Shown: positions 11,428 through 22,063 of the stretch, piece by piece
Layout: every line of letters starts with the position of its first letter
Numbering within the stretch: the stretch's first letter is position 1
Assembly (NCBI GenBank): GCA_002900995.3
Contig: CM035311.1
Coordinates: 1,302,001-1,366,000, forward strand
From: Ganoderma boninense
Taxonomy: Eukaryota; Basidiomycota; Agaricomycetes; Polyporales; Polyporaceae
Reading direction: 5' to 3'
DNA length: 64,000 nt
Program-made: the position numbers and the translations under genes
Notes under the pieces: generated by a model
Told to the model about the DNA's origin: nothing
What the model saw: the letters and a program-made list of their open reading frames with translations, nothing else
The model's database searches: none

Positions 11428-12927
11428 TCAATGCTCTAGGACGGCTGACCGTGCACCATATTTGCACTGTCGAGCCCCGTGGACGAAGACTTCAAGCGGT
11501 ACAGCCAGTTTTGGTGACAGAGGGCCGTCGCCCAAGTTCCCTTACACTAGGTTGCGGAACAACAAGAACGGAGATGCAGAATGGCCCTGGCAGAGCCTGA
11601 TGGACGCTTGAATCGGATGCCCCACCCAGATAGGATAGCGTGACGACCGCCAGTGCCGAAGAACGGGTGCTGGCCACTTGCAAAATTGAGGGTCGCTTCT
11701 GTCCTGTCGACGCTCCGGCTGTCTGTGTGGCGCTGCACTACACTGCAGCGGGGATAGAGACGCGTGGCAGAAAAACTGCGCCATCGCCGTATCAATACAC
11801 CAAATAAGGTGATTAAGAAGGGCCCTACGCCACGAGCGTACCTGGCGCTGCTCGGGTACGGATCGCGCGATGGGGAGGCGTACGGGAAGAGGGGAGGGAG
11901 GGATTACGCGCGAGAGGCGACAAAGCCGGTGGGAGCGACATGGGGCTCGTATGAATTAGGTGCCGAGATGGTGCTGGACAGGTGCCACTGGGCGGAAGTT
12001 CTCCGAGTACTGTACTGGCCTGTGGGAGAACACGTTCCTCGAATCTGCCTTCGATTGTCGTGCTGCGGTCTGGGAAGCCGGTGAGGATTGTGACAAGTCC
12101 TGGATCTGTGACCGGTCGCCAATTTGAGCATGTCCGGATTCGGACGCGGAGATGCGCATGCGCATGCAATGCCAAGGTTCCGAAGCAGATGCATTCGTAT
12201 TTCGCCATAAAAGGCGAAAAATCTCGACGCTAGGCTCGAGATGCGCGCCGAGATCTTCCAAGTAAGCTTGCTTACCCGCGCGGCTGTTTCGATCTGGCTA
12301 ACGGACGCCGTCCTCCTCGTGCTGTCACCATGTCCAGCTTCGAGCCTTCTCTGTGACAACGCGTGTTTCCCCGGATCTTCCTTGCGGCTTCTTCTTCGCC
12401 AACTCGGAGCGAGCGTTCCCTGCTGCGATGCGAATGCCGTGTCCGTGACTGAACGACATCGTGACGTCCTGTCAGTCCGCACTCGAGCCTAAACGGGCCA
12501 ACGACTGTGTAACGTACCCCGGGACCATATTGTGCGCCCAGGCTCGGATCCCTCCGGCGATGTGGTCGTTCTGGTGACGTTATAGACGGTGTCTTAGAGT
12601 CCGATGCACGTCGGACCTCATCGCATGCCTTATTTGGTAGAAAACGGTGAGCACGTCCACATGGGGAGCGCCAATGGGCAGGAACAAGATTGGCCGCCAG
12701 GGTCCTAATCAAGACGGACAGTCCAGAGTTCTTTCTTGCCGGTCTTCCATGAGCTTTCCCGTATCAACTTTTCTGGGGCCCTGCGTGCCCACCGAGCGTG
12801 AGGGACGAGCAAATTTACTAAGGAAGGACACTCTGTCACAGCCAGAGACACGACCTTCAGTACTTGGGATCAAATCTACCCTTCGCACCCCGCCGCACGT
12901 CTGCAGAATGCATGCTTCGCCCGTCCT
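11428..12927. other. spacer between family copies A and B
   Basis: About 1.5 kb holding the upstream flank of copy A and the 3' flank of copy B. No gene is supported. A perfect 7-bp stem with a 6-base loop (TTTCGCC, loop ATAAAA, GGCGAAA) lies at 12200-12219; its role is unknown. Confidence 0.5.
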
Positions 12928-13849
12928 TCAGACCTGGAAAGGCACCTAGATAGCTGTCAGCGGCCGCTTAAGCACCTCCCGGCAAAAAAGCACTCACCCC
13001 CGCGACTCGCTTCGCAATCTCCACAATTAACAGGCCATGGAAGCACCTCAAATGCTGGTACGCGACCCGGGCACATGTAGAGCACGCCAACGCGGCACGC
13101 AGCGCTTTCGAGAGGTGCTCCCATCCTCGCACCAGCACAGCGTCCGGATCCGGTTGTGCACGCAGAATGGCGACGAGCTGCTTCCAAAGCTCCGTGAACC
13201 ACGGTGCGTCCGCACACATCACCCCACACTTGCCACCGAGGGCATGCCCGACGTGCCTGGCGCAAGTCGTGCAGGTGCGCCACGTCTACGCGTATGCAGC
13301 CATGACTGAAGGTGGGGGATGGGGGATAGCCAGGTTCACATTGAGGGGCGTGAGTGCGACGATGCATGCGTGGCGGTAGGAGAGGAGAGGAGCAAAAATC
13401 GCACGGGATGAGGCGCGGCCTGAGGACACGCACGCCTCGATATTGGCGTCGAGCTCTCCTGCCGTGAAGCGGAGCGCAACGCGTGCAGCATAACGGAGGT
13501 CGTCGATGCAGCCGGGGCCGCAAAAAGTGCCAGGCATACGGGTGAAGACGACGAAGAACGATATGGGCTCCTTGAGGATTGGCATGGCCCACATCCGGGC
13601 GGGGGAGGTGTCCTTTGGCGCCACGGTGGTAGAGAGGGGAGAAAGGTCCTTGAAAGCGGGTGGGGTGCGGCAGACGAGAGGAACACCGTCGCGAACGAGG
13701 CGGAAAACATCAGCATCAGCGGGGGGAAGGGCGGGGAGGATCTTGTCAATGGAGGGCTCGACCAGGAGAGGCTGGGTACGGGGCATCGAGGAAGGCGTTA
13801 GGCGAGAGGGGGGTCCCACCAGAAGGTTTGGTTCTGAGGCAGAAGCCAT
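12928..13849 (-). pseudogene. tandem family copy B: one nonsense codon
   Basis: A full-length copy of the family with the same layout: N-terminal Ser/Pro part, DADVFRLVRDGVPLV, CIDDLRYAARVALRF, then the Cys-rich tail TCTTC, MCADAPWFTELWKQLVAILRAQPDPDAV, CSTC and LRCFHGLLIVEIAKRVAG. A 52-base intron (12997-12946) separates an 18-base last exon (VPFQV, stop). Reading is open in one frame except for a single TAG at 13286-13288, exactly where copies A and C have the first Trp of AWTW. The codon change is TGG to TAG. Without it the copy would encode a normal-length protein. Translation as found would stop after about 187 residues, losing all Cys pairs. Confidence 0.75.
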
Positions 13850-13918
13850 GGGTATGAGTCAGGAAAATTGAGCGGAGGCGAGGACACGAAGTGATGGGAA
13901 ACCTTTACGAGACACACA

Positions 13919-13928
13919 GGTATAATGG
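13919..13928 (-). promoter_or_regulatory. TATA-like box of family copy B
   Basis: CCATTATACC on the minus strand about 70 bases upstream of the copy B start codon. Weaker than those of A and D. Confidence 0.25.
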
Positions 13929-15873
13929 ACCGGTAAACGTGTACGAGTATTAGAACAGACTTAATATGGAAATTATTGGCTGGCGGCCTTGTACTTACGA
14001 GTATGGATATCTAACACCCGGTCACATCTGGAGTGATGCTATTCTGGGCGTGTTCACTTGTGGGCGATGGTGAGCCTAGCCTTTGGCACACAATAGACCT
14101 GGTTCTGACCCTACTCGCCAGAACCGGAGGTGCCAACACTGTACACTGCATTTGTAAACTATCTCGTGAGACCTCAAGTTCGAACGGGAAAGAGCAGCCG
14201 TGTCAACTTCGGGTGCCGGACGATAAGAGATCAACAGTAACCAGGTCAAAACTAGATCGTGACACGCACAGAGGATATGCTAACCAATGAATAAAGGAGG
14301 GTCATTTCAGCCGCTGGACGGTGTGATCTGGGAGATTCAGATGGTGAGGTCGAAAGCTCGAAGGCGCCGCGACGATTGAGCGGAGAAATTGCTCTTCGTG
14401 ACGCCCCGTCATGGTCACAGCCGCGTAACCTCCTCAAACGGGAGCGGCATCTCGGCGGTGGCTGTGCGCCTGGTTGTCCTTCCAAGGACGCCGCTCAACT
14501 TCTCACCGAGCCGACATCATCATCGGGTATCCGCACCTGCCCATGCTCGCTCGGTCACCTCACTTTCAGGGTCATACAGTGGTCGAAGCAGTGCGCACCC
14601 TTAGGCTTCTCGTACGCCAGGAGCCGCACCGTTTCAAACAGCGCTGAATTACAGCTGATGGTATGGCAGATGGTTCAGGGATGCCAACGCATCGACTTGA
14701 AAGATCCACGCCAACCATCGAAGGTGAGATTCAGCGCCTTCGGAGCTGAGTACTGCAACATAGTAAGTCTATCTGGCGATTCGCTTTTGCGGGGACTTCG
14801 TCCACTGGTCTCATCGGATCTCATCGTCTGCGCAGAGCATATCGATTATGCCAGGCCCAGATGAGGCAGACACATCCAAAACGGATGCGGGGAAGGCAGG
14901 AGACCACAGAACGGGACTGGGCGGAGCGCCGTCCCCTCATGGAGAAAACGTTTCCTCCGGTGCGTCCTCGCCTGTAAGGAAGTTGAAGGTGAGACTTCCT
15001 GACCACCTGTCCAGGAAAGTGGTTTAACGCTGGCTCTGAAGGGAAGTCGAACAGCTGAATGGATGCCACGATGGCGACCCTTCTAGGGCCTGCGCGTCCC
15101 GGAGACGCTCCCAGCTGCGCACTCTTCGCCTCAGGGCTGCGGCAAGATGCCTCTCACCGCCACTTACGAGGCTCTCGTCAAAGTCCGGTGTCATCTGCGG
15201 ACATGGCCGCCAAGCGTCGGCGCCCTCGTGTTGCCACGATGCTAGTCTTCTTCGGAGGTCGGAGGACCTTGCCCTTCCCTTATTGGGCTTGCCCCTGCTT
15301 GTCCTGCCTGCCCTTAGCAAGATTTCCCAAGTCCCAGCGTCCTTTACGTGAGACGCAAATCGGAATGGCCGCGATGCCCGTATGTCTCCTACACCAAATC
15401 TGGTCAATTCCCATGCGCACTGCCCGCGGCTGAGTATGCTTCGTGTCGCATTTGGATGAGTCGAATTTGCAAAGTCACATTCCGAAACCCCCTCGAACAT
15501 TGCCCTCTTTTGCCCTCTTTCCAGCCCGTTTCGGTCAAGCTCCCTCGAGCCGCAGCGGTGTTCCCAGATTGTGCGTACGCCGCTTTATGTCCATACACGG
15601 CCACAAGCTTAAGGGCAGGTACACGAGAACGGTGATGTGCCAGATTTGTTCAGAACCACCCGAGTCCGTCCCGACAATGCGGATGAGCGAGGGAGATTCT
15701 ATAGTTCCTGGTACGCGATACACGAGCAGACGCGACTCTCCGACTCGCACGTATCCAGTAGCCAAGCACTCCCTTCCTAAGACAAATCACATCCAGACCC
15801 GAGCCGACGGAAACACTGGCACGCCACGGAGAACTGTACAGCACACCCCATACCCTCCCACCCTACAACCCTT
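13929..15873. other. spacer between family copies B and C
   Basis: About 1.9 kb without a recognisable gene. The longest frames (15024-15500 -, 14376-14864 +) have basic, low-information translations and no domain. No terminal repeats were found. Confidence 0.45.
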
Positions 15874-16802
15874 TCAGAGCTCGAATGGGACCTAACAAGC
15901 CGTCAGCCGCCGTTCATACGACCCCCACGACACGAGTAACTCTCACCTCTGCGATGCGCTTCGCAGCCTCGACAACCAGCAGGCCCTTGAAGCACTTCAG
16001 GTGCTCCTGTGCGACCTTGGCGCAGATGGGACACGCCATCGCCTCCTGCAACGCCCGCGAGAAGTGCTCCTCCCCCCAGACGAACACCGCGTCGGGGTCC
16101 GGCCGCGCGCGCAGGATCGCGACGAGCTGCTTCCAAAGCTCGACGAACCACGGCGCATCCGCACAGAACGGGTCACACTGCCCGCGCCCGGTGTGGTTGG
16201 CACAGCGCGTGCAAGTGCGCCACGTCCAGGCGTACTCGCTGAGGGTGCCAGCGAGCGGGGGCCCGAGGTCGAGGAGCCGGCCCAGCGCGGCGGCGCAGGC
16301 GTGGCGGAACGCGAAGAGCGACTGGAACTTCTCCCATGATTTGCGGAAGCCCATCGTCACCTCGAGCTGCACCTTGTCGTCGAGCTCCGCGGTAGTGCTC
16401 GTCCGAGCCGGGGGTGCGGAACACGATCATGAAGGGCATCTCCGCGAAGAGCTCGTACGCGCTCACGGGGTTGTCGTGGGCCATCCGGGCGACGAGGAGG
16501 TTCGCGTTCAGCCCGGCGTCCTCCATGCCAGCGTAGCAGGTGACAAGGTGCGGGATCGCGGCGGCCTCGTCTGGGACGGGGACGTGATAGGCTGTCCAGG
16601 TCGGGTCCTTGGAGATGAGAGTGGTGCCAGCGAGGACGGAGCGGAAGACGTCTGCGTCCGTGGGGGAGAGCATACGGAGGATCTCATCGATGGAGGGCTC
16701 GAGTTGGGGGAAGAGGGTGCGGCAGGGCTCAGTGGAGGGGGGAGAGGCGGTTAGGCGGGCAAAGAGTGCCTGTAAGAGTCCATGCTCTAAGGCGGATGGC
16801 AT
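15874..16802 (-). pseudogene. tandem family copy C: single frameshifting deletion
   Basis: Starts at 16802 (MPSALEHG) and follows the family through DADVFRSVLAGTTLI, NPVSAYELFAEMP and TPGSDEH. At about 16396/16397 the frame changes and the copy resumes as TTAELDDKVQLEV, then AWTWRTCTRC, CADAPWFVELWKQLVAILRA, CPIC and LKCFKGLLVVEAAKRIAE. The stretch matching IRYAARAALRF of copy A is missing at the join, so the lesion looks like a deletion of roughly 30-35 bases that is not a multiple of three. The last intron (15946-15892) and the 18-base last exon (VPFEL, stop at 15874-15876) are intact. An assembly error is possible but the missing block fits a real deletion. Confidence 0.7.
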
Positions 16803-16887
16803 GATGTTTTAGGGCAGCTGGTTGGGAGCGATATGAGGAGGGGAAGCAACAAAAGCTGCCCTTAAGCTCGTCCTGGACTGGGCCTTA

Positions 16888-16895
16888 CTTATAGG
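16888..16895 (-). promoter_or_regulatory. TATA box of family copy C
   Basis: CCTATAAG on the minus strand about 85 bases upstream of the copy C start. Confidence 0.35.
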
Positions 16896-17130
16896 ACGAG
16901 CGGGCGTGTGCAGCGAGGCCTGGTAAAGTGTGCAATCGAAAGCGCCGGCCATGGCATCACTTGAAGCTCGATCTGGCAGATGAGCAAGTCCGGACTTGGT
17001 ATTTAAGGTTTGTTATTCCCGAGTCACTGGTCACAGAGTATTCGATCTCGCTCCTCGGTGGTGCTGGAGGTCGGGAATCTGCACAGCCGTCAGCCAGCGC
17101 TCGCATGCGGTACCAGCGAGCTAAGGAACA

Positions 17131-17932
17131 CTCGCCTCCGATTTGCTTCGCAGCCTCGACAACAAGCAGGCCCTCGAAGCACTTCAAGTGCTCCCCCGTG
17201 ACCGTGACGCGCGCACACCTTCGCCTCATGCAATGCAATACCGATACAAAGAGCTTCTTCGCCTATACGGCCGCGGCATCGAGGTCGAGCGGCGCGCGCA
17301 GGACCGCGAGGAGTTTCCTCCAGAGCTTCATGTGCCATGGGATATCGACGTCCGCACAGAACATACTACAGTTGCCGCGCCCCATGTGTAGCGTGCACTG
17401 CGTGCACGTGCGCAAGTCCACGCGTACTTGCCGAAGGCACCAGTGGTGGGCCAAAGTCGATGAGAGTGGCGAAGAGCGCTGGCGCACGATGACCGGCGCG
17501 CAGACCGTCTACGTGCAAACGCGCACGATGCGCATCTTGTCGTCAAACTCCCCCGTCGTGAGGCGCCGCCTGAGACGTAGCGTAGGGCGTCAGCGTCGGG
17601 CTCTCGTGCCACTGGGGTGCCTTGCGCTGGAGACTGCTACGAGAAGTACGCGGGAAGAAGAGGTCGGCTTTCTCGCGAACATGAAGGAGGTTCTTTGCAC
17701 GCATGGACGTGCACAAGGCGGCAAAGATGGTCTTGGGGCTGGGGGGTGGGGCGTCGCAGAGGAAGGGATGGGGTGGTTTCGCGAAGGGCGGGGTGTGGGA
17801 GATGAGGGCGACGTCGTCAAGGACAGACCGGAAGACTTGGGCGTCGGCGGAAGAGAGGGTCGCCAGGATCGCTTCGACGGATGGATGGACTTTGGGGGAG
17901 GAGGGCGTGGCGTCCCAAATACTGACTGCCAT
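17131..17932 (-). pseudogene. tandem family copy D: heavily decayed
   Basis: Homology to copies A-C is spread over all three minus-strand frames. The start (17932) and AILATLSSADAQVFRSVLDDVALI are recognisable. Near 17573 the frame shifts between RYVSGGA and LTTGEFDDKM. Near 17420 one base is missing from the second Trp codon of AWTW, shifting into RTCTQC, FCADVDIPWHMKLWRKLLAVLRA. An in-frame TAG lies at 17263-17265 where copy C has a Trp. Further shifts precede EHLKCFEGLLVVEAAKQI. The conserved donor after the last residue is GC instead of GT. Clearly dead as a family gene. Confidence 0.8.
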
Positions 17933-18050
17933 GGTTCGCTCTGCAATGGACGCAATGATTTATTCTGCAACTGACATCATGATTGCTTACAAGTGCAGTC
18001 GACTGCAAGCAAGAAGGGTGCTGGGGACCGAAGCAAAATTGGATGCGCGT
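17933..18050. other. upstream flank of copy D
   Basis: Contains a short ATGATT/CATGATT-rich stretch and the leader of the decayed copy D. Nothing else seen. Confidence 0.3.
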
Positions 18051-18060
18051 TTTATATAGT
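18051..18060 (-). promoter_or_regulatory. TATA box of decayed copy D
   Basis: ACTATATAAA on the minus strand about 120 bases upstream of the old start. It is the best TATA box of the four copies although the gene is dead. Confidence 0.4.
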
Positions 18061-19248
18061 GCAGTGACCGTGCAAGAGCAGCCCCATGTGCGATATCTTC
18101 AGTCGATAACACTCTCCATTCACGTACCACTTGCAGGTTGTGCACTGCGTGCGGGACCACGACTGGCCCAGGGCTCGGGCCCGGGTTCTGAACCCGTGAT
18201 TCGAGTCAGCCTTCTACCGCATAGGTGATCCGAAGGTACTTACGTCAATCGGCTCTTGCGAAGCCGGGGTCCGCTCGTGTAATGTAGGTTGAATTAATGG
18301 AATTAATGGAAAGTGATGGTCGCCGGAGTCGGTACGGCATCCTAGAACGCAGCATGATGAGATTTGTATCGAGCAATGTCGTGGTACATCATAGCTAGGA
18401 AGCGAGACTCAATTGACTGTTGCGGGAGTCGGAGGCATTCCTTACCCGCTGAGAGCGCATATACGTGGACGCGACGTTGAAGATACCTACGGATCCGCAA
18501 TCATTAGGTCCTGTCCTCAATGCTCTTGCAGCCCTATCTTCGAGCTAGGAGGAATGTTCGCTGAGACTGTGCCATGGCTCTAGTCGCCACGTCACAGATA
18601 GAAACTTCGGGAAGAAGAAGTAAGCAGCATAATACAGTAGAATGGGGATGAAGAATGATGCCAAGCAGAAGGGACTCAGCAGTGGCATGGCCACCGACTC
18701 AGACGAAGTAGGCGAGCTCGCAACGCCTGTCCGAGCCCTCGCAAGGTGCATAGACGGTGTGTGTACGTTGAAATCTTCACTGTTCCGCGAGCAATTGGGC
18801 GGGCTGCCTGCCGCGGAAGAGGAGGATTCATTCAAGTTGTAGGCAAGTTGCCGTGACTAGCAGGCCCGGGGTGGAGTCTGCAAGTACGATAAGGTCGCTG
18901 CTAAGTTCGACGTGCAGGCAGGCGTGAGTGGTAATGTTGGACTACAGCCGAGCGAATGCTTACTGAGTAGTGTTCATCGGGGTAGAGTGCGATGAGGTTT
19001 CCGAAGAATCGGCTTCTTACGGTCCCTGGTCTCTATCGGATCAACTGCAAAGGCCGAATGCCGGTGGCCACAGCAACCGTGGGCGTGACGGTCACATCCA
19101 CGTGACCGTGTTCGCGGAAGGGTCTTTGGGGATTGGCGAAGGGCGGATAGTTCATGTTTGTTCCCGCCCCCCACTCGCGCCCCTCGTTTAATAGAATGCC
19201 TCATCCTTGAAGGACCTCTCCCCTCTTTCTCTCCGCCCCCAAGTCGAC
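18061..19248. other. gene-poor spacer before the RING gene
   Basis: About 1.2 kb with no supported gene. It holds an imperfect short duplication (GAATTAATG twice, near 18291-18308). The part nearest 19248 is pyrimidine-rich and is the promoter/leader of the RING gene. Confidence 0.45.
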
Positions 19249-20631
19249 ATGGACACCCTCACCTGCGGAATCTGCCTCGACCAGCTCAGGGTCCCCGTCT
19301 CTACTCCCTGTGGTATGTCCTCCCTATCCCCACCCCCTTCCTCTTCTCACCGCCCTGCCTAGGACACCTATGCTGCGAAGCATGCCTTACGTCCTACATC
19401 GAGACCAGCGCAGACGCAATGAATGCGTCCTGTCCAACTTGCAGGGCCCCCTTCTCCATCGGTACGTCCACCCCTTCCCCTCTACCACCCGTCCCCACAC
19501 CGTTCCTCATCGTCATATGCGTGCATGCAGCGATCCCCGACCTTCGTTTCGTACCCAAAAAGTACCATACACTCATTATACCCAGCATCCGCCGTGTATT
19601 CATTGCCGATGCTTCCAACGACGCCGCGCAGCACAACCAACCACCCCCCTCCGTCGCGTCCCCTACCACCAACCGCGAGCTTCGTGCCCAGATCGCGACC
19701 CTCACCGACAAGGTGAATGCCCTCGTGCACGACAAGGGCCTCCTCATGGACCGCTGCGAGTCCGCGATCCGTGCGCGCGACGTCCACGCGCAAGGCGAGC
19801 GTGCCGCCCGCTTGGAGAAGGAGCGCCTTGATCGTGAGTTCAAGGACCTCCGCCGCAAGTACGACAGCATCAAGGGCAAGTACAAAGCCCTGAAAGCATC
19901 GTGAGTCCCTTCTTCCTTCTCTTTCTCTTCCCACCTTCTATTCTTTCCCCCCTCATCGCCCCCGTATTGCGCTGACGACGGCGCGCGTTGCTAGGCAACA
20001 AATCGCCCCGCTCGGGCCCTCCCTCGCTCCGACCGCGACCACAGGGAAGCGCAAGAGCCACCAAGCCGCGTTCGACGCCCTCCTCGACGCCTCCTTGGCT
20101 TCAACCTCCGCCGGCACCAGCGCCGGCCTCCCCTACCCACTCGACTTCGCCAGCAGCAGCGACACCCCTTCCTCGCGCACCCAGAAGCGTCCCCGGCTTC
20201 TCGGCTCGCCCTTCGACCTCGCGAAACGCGTCGCATCGCGCTCCACCGCCTCCCGGAACAGGAACACCAGGGGGAGAAGCAGGATGCTGATCGACGAAGG
20301 CGAGGAGGGCGACTCTGGGTTTCACGCGAGCGACTTTGACATGGAGCTCGGGTTCGACTTCGACTTCGACCCTGAGATCGAAGGCGACTTCGACTTGGAC
20401 AGGGACGGAGACGGGGACGGAGACGTGAGCTCGAGCGGGGGGCCGCAGCGCTCGGGCCTGCTCGTGGGCGACGTGTTCTCCCCCAGGGCGATCAGGGGCG
20501 GGCGTGGGAGTATCTCGTTTGACTTTGAGGAGGAGAAGGAGGAGGGAGAGAGGAGCGCGAACGCGAACGGGAGCGTGAGGCTTGGGAATGGCGTGAGGCC
20601 GATTTGGATGCTGTCGCCCGTAGACGAGTGA
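19249..20631 (+). CDS. RING-finger coiled-coil protein
   Basis: A likely E3 ubiquitin ligase. The start ATG (19249) leads straight into a C3HC4 RING finger: CGIC, TPCGHLCCEAC and CPTCRAPF, joined over introns near 19313-19361 and 19463-19530. All eight zinc ligands are present. After it come a linker, then a charged coiled coil of about 80 residues (NRELRAQIATLTDKVNAL through KYDSIKGKYKALKAS). The tail is Ser-rich with a basic KRKSHQ patch, PKKR-like RTQKRPRLLGSP and a run of alternating FD/DG acidic repeats (FDFDFDPE, DRDGDGDGD). It ends at 20629-20631. The basic patch suggests nuclear location; this is inference. Substrates unknown. Confidence 0.85.
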
Positions 20632-20859
20632 GGGAGGGATGTGGCATGGTTGGTGGAAGAAGTTTGGATCTGCCACTGGGAGATGGGAGTAGTATGTGAG
20701 TTGTCGTGCATATAAGCAGTATATACGTAATGCCATTGGCTTGGAGAGTGTGTGGAACCCGTTGCGAGCTGTGTCTCGACTCGAAGTAGGACACTGCGAA
20801 AGGGAAGTGCAAGGTGAGACGCATCTAACTAGATGGTAGATCCGGCGTCCATGTAGAAG
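20632..20859. other. short intergenic region
   Basis: 3' flank of the RING gene. No feature recognised. Confidence 0.4.
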
Positions 20860-21235
20860 CTTCGGATGGGCTCCTCGATGTTCGCCAGGGCAGGCATGCC
20901 ACCACCCAATGCACGGACGGAATCTGACTGGATGGATCCTCAGCATCAGGTACGGCTCCCCGACCGGAGCCTCGACTACTACACACAAGCCGGCGATGAA
21001 ACCACAGGTGGATGTCCGCTCTCCTCCCCTCCATTATGGCTTGTTATGTTGACTAGCCATGCAGGCATAATTTCCTTATCTAGGTTCGAGAGCCTTAAGC
21101 CCCTCGTGCTCAAGATCAACGGGCTGGATTGGCATGGCGTAGCGGACATGCTAAGCCTCCTTCCAGCCCCCCTCCATAGTCTGATCCTCGACATTCACTA
21201 TAATCGGCGGGAGTCACCGGCGGTGTTGAACTCAA
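20860..21235 (+). pseudogene. inverted C-terminal half of a broken F-box/LRR paralogue
   Basis: On the plus strand this stretch translates, over one inferred intron (about 21006-21083), into DPQHQVRLPDRSLDYY and SLSRFESLKPLVLK, GLDWHGVADMLSLLPAPLHSL. These match in order VHQILLPSNRNLDYY, SLSSFDKLTFLRL and NWRGVADMLRPLPARL of the intact neighbour encoded on the minus strand at 22233-23626. The matching N-terminal half lies next door but on the minus strand. The segment ends at the 17-bp repeat block. It has no start or stop of its own. Confidence 0.65.
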
Positions 21236-21243
21236 AGCGATGG

Positions 21244-21311
21244 CGACCGCCGACTTGGAGCGACCGCCGACTTGGAGCGACCGCCGACTTGGAGCGACCG
21301 CCGACTTGGAG
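21244..21311. repeat. four tandem 17-bp repeats at an inversion junction
   Basis: Four perfect copies of CGACCGCCGACTTGGAG in a row. They lie exactly between the two oppositely oriented halves of the broken F-box paralogue. Because 17 is not a multiple of three the repeat is read in all frames. Confidence 0.9.
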
Positions 21312-21638
21312 CTTCTTGCCAAGAAGTGATCCCGCTCTATTACTTGCATCTAAGAGTTGGCCAAAGTATTGATCCTTGAATGTGAGGCAACGGATGGACC
21401 CGAGCCAGGGTCGCCTTTCGTCCGCATTCACCACCGAACGAACGAAGGAATCCCAGCTCTCGGGCCCTGCCAGCTCAAGACCAGAGAAAAGGACCCATCG
21501 ACTTGGCGGCAACCAATCGCGGCACACAACGGCGCAGTTGAGGAGAGCCTGTCGCTCCTCTGATGAGCGCGATTCGAATTTCTCAGCTATTGAAGAGATT
21601 GTCGCATCGACCACCTCGTTTGGCAGCCCGGAAGACAT
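21312..21638 (-). pseudogene. N-terminal half of a broken F-box/LRR paralogue
   Basis: Minus-strand coding from MSSGLPNEVVDATISSI through NCAVVCRDWLPPSRWVLFSG, ESWDSFVRSVVNADERRPWLGSI and RCLTFKDQYF. This matches the F-box-like start of the intact neighbour (MPSKLPNELVDAIISSI, CTLVARDWLPASRHALFSD). After about 105 residues the frame runs into the 17-bp repeats and homology stops. The leucine-rich middle, about 140 residues in the intact copy, is absent, and the C-terminal half follows in the opposite orientation. Confidence 0.7.
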
Positions 21639-21671
21639 CCTTAAAGTGGCAGTAATCCAAATGACGTTCAA

Positions 21672-22063
21672 GTATGAAGGAACCAGCGCACCTTCGCTCT
21701 GCCCGCGTAACTTGTCAAGCAGGTAGTCAACCAGGTCTTGGATCTCCTATAATTGTGGAACTGAGGGAAGGTTCGCGATCTGCGCCCGTGAGTTAGCGTC
21801 AGTCTGAGGTAATTAAAAGATTCAGTGTATTCGCCGAGGTGTGCGCGTTATGCGGCCGCCTTATATGACAACTACGTGACCAGGAGGACCAATGCCAGTT
21901 CGTAACGCACGGCGGTACATAGTTACTGACAACACGCATAAACTGAGTAAATTCTTTTGCACATGGCTGCGTGAGTGTATCGCCGGCGCGCCGTCAATCG
22001 ATGGAGTGAGATTACCCTTTCCCATGAGTAGGAAACCTACTACTTATTCCCGTCCAAATTCTT
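21672..22063. other. spacer, nothing recognised
   Basis: Between the broken and the intact F-box genes. No frame or motif of note. Confidence 0.4.

Noticed and set aside
12200..12219. Small perfect hairpin as a terminator or RNA
   Set aside because: A 7-bp stem is expected by chance in 64 kb, and fungal genes do not use such terminators.
15024..15500. 158-codon minus-strand frame between copies B and C
   Set aside because: No similarity to the flanking family and an equally open plus-strand frame opposite.
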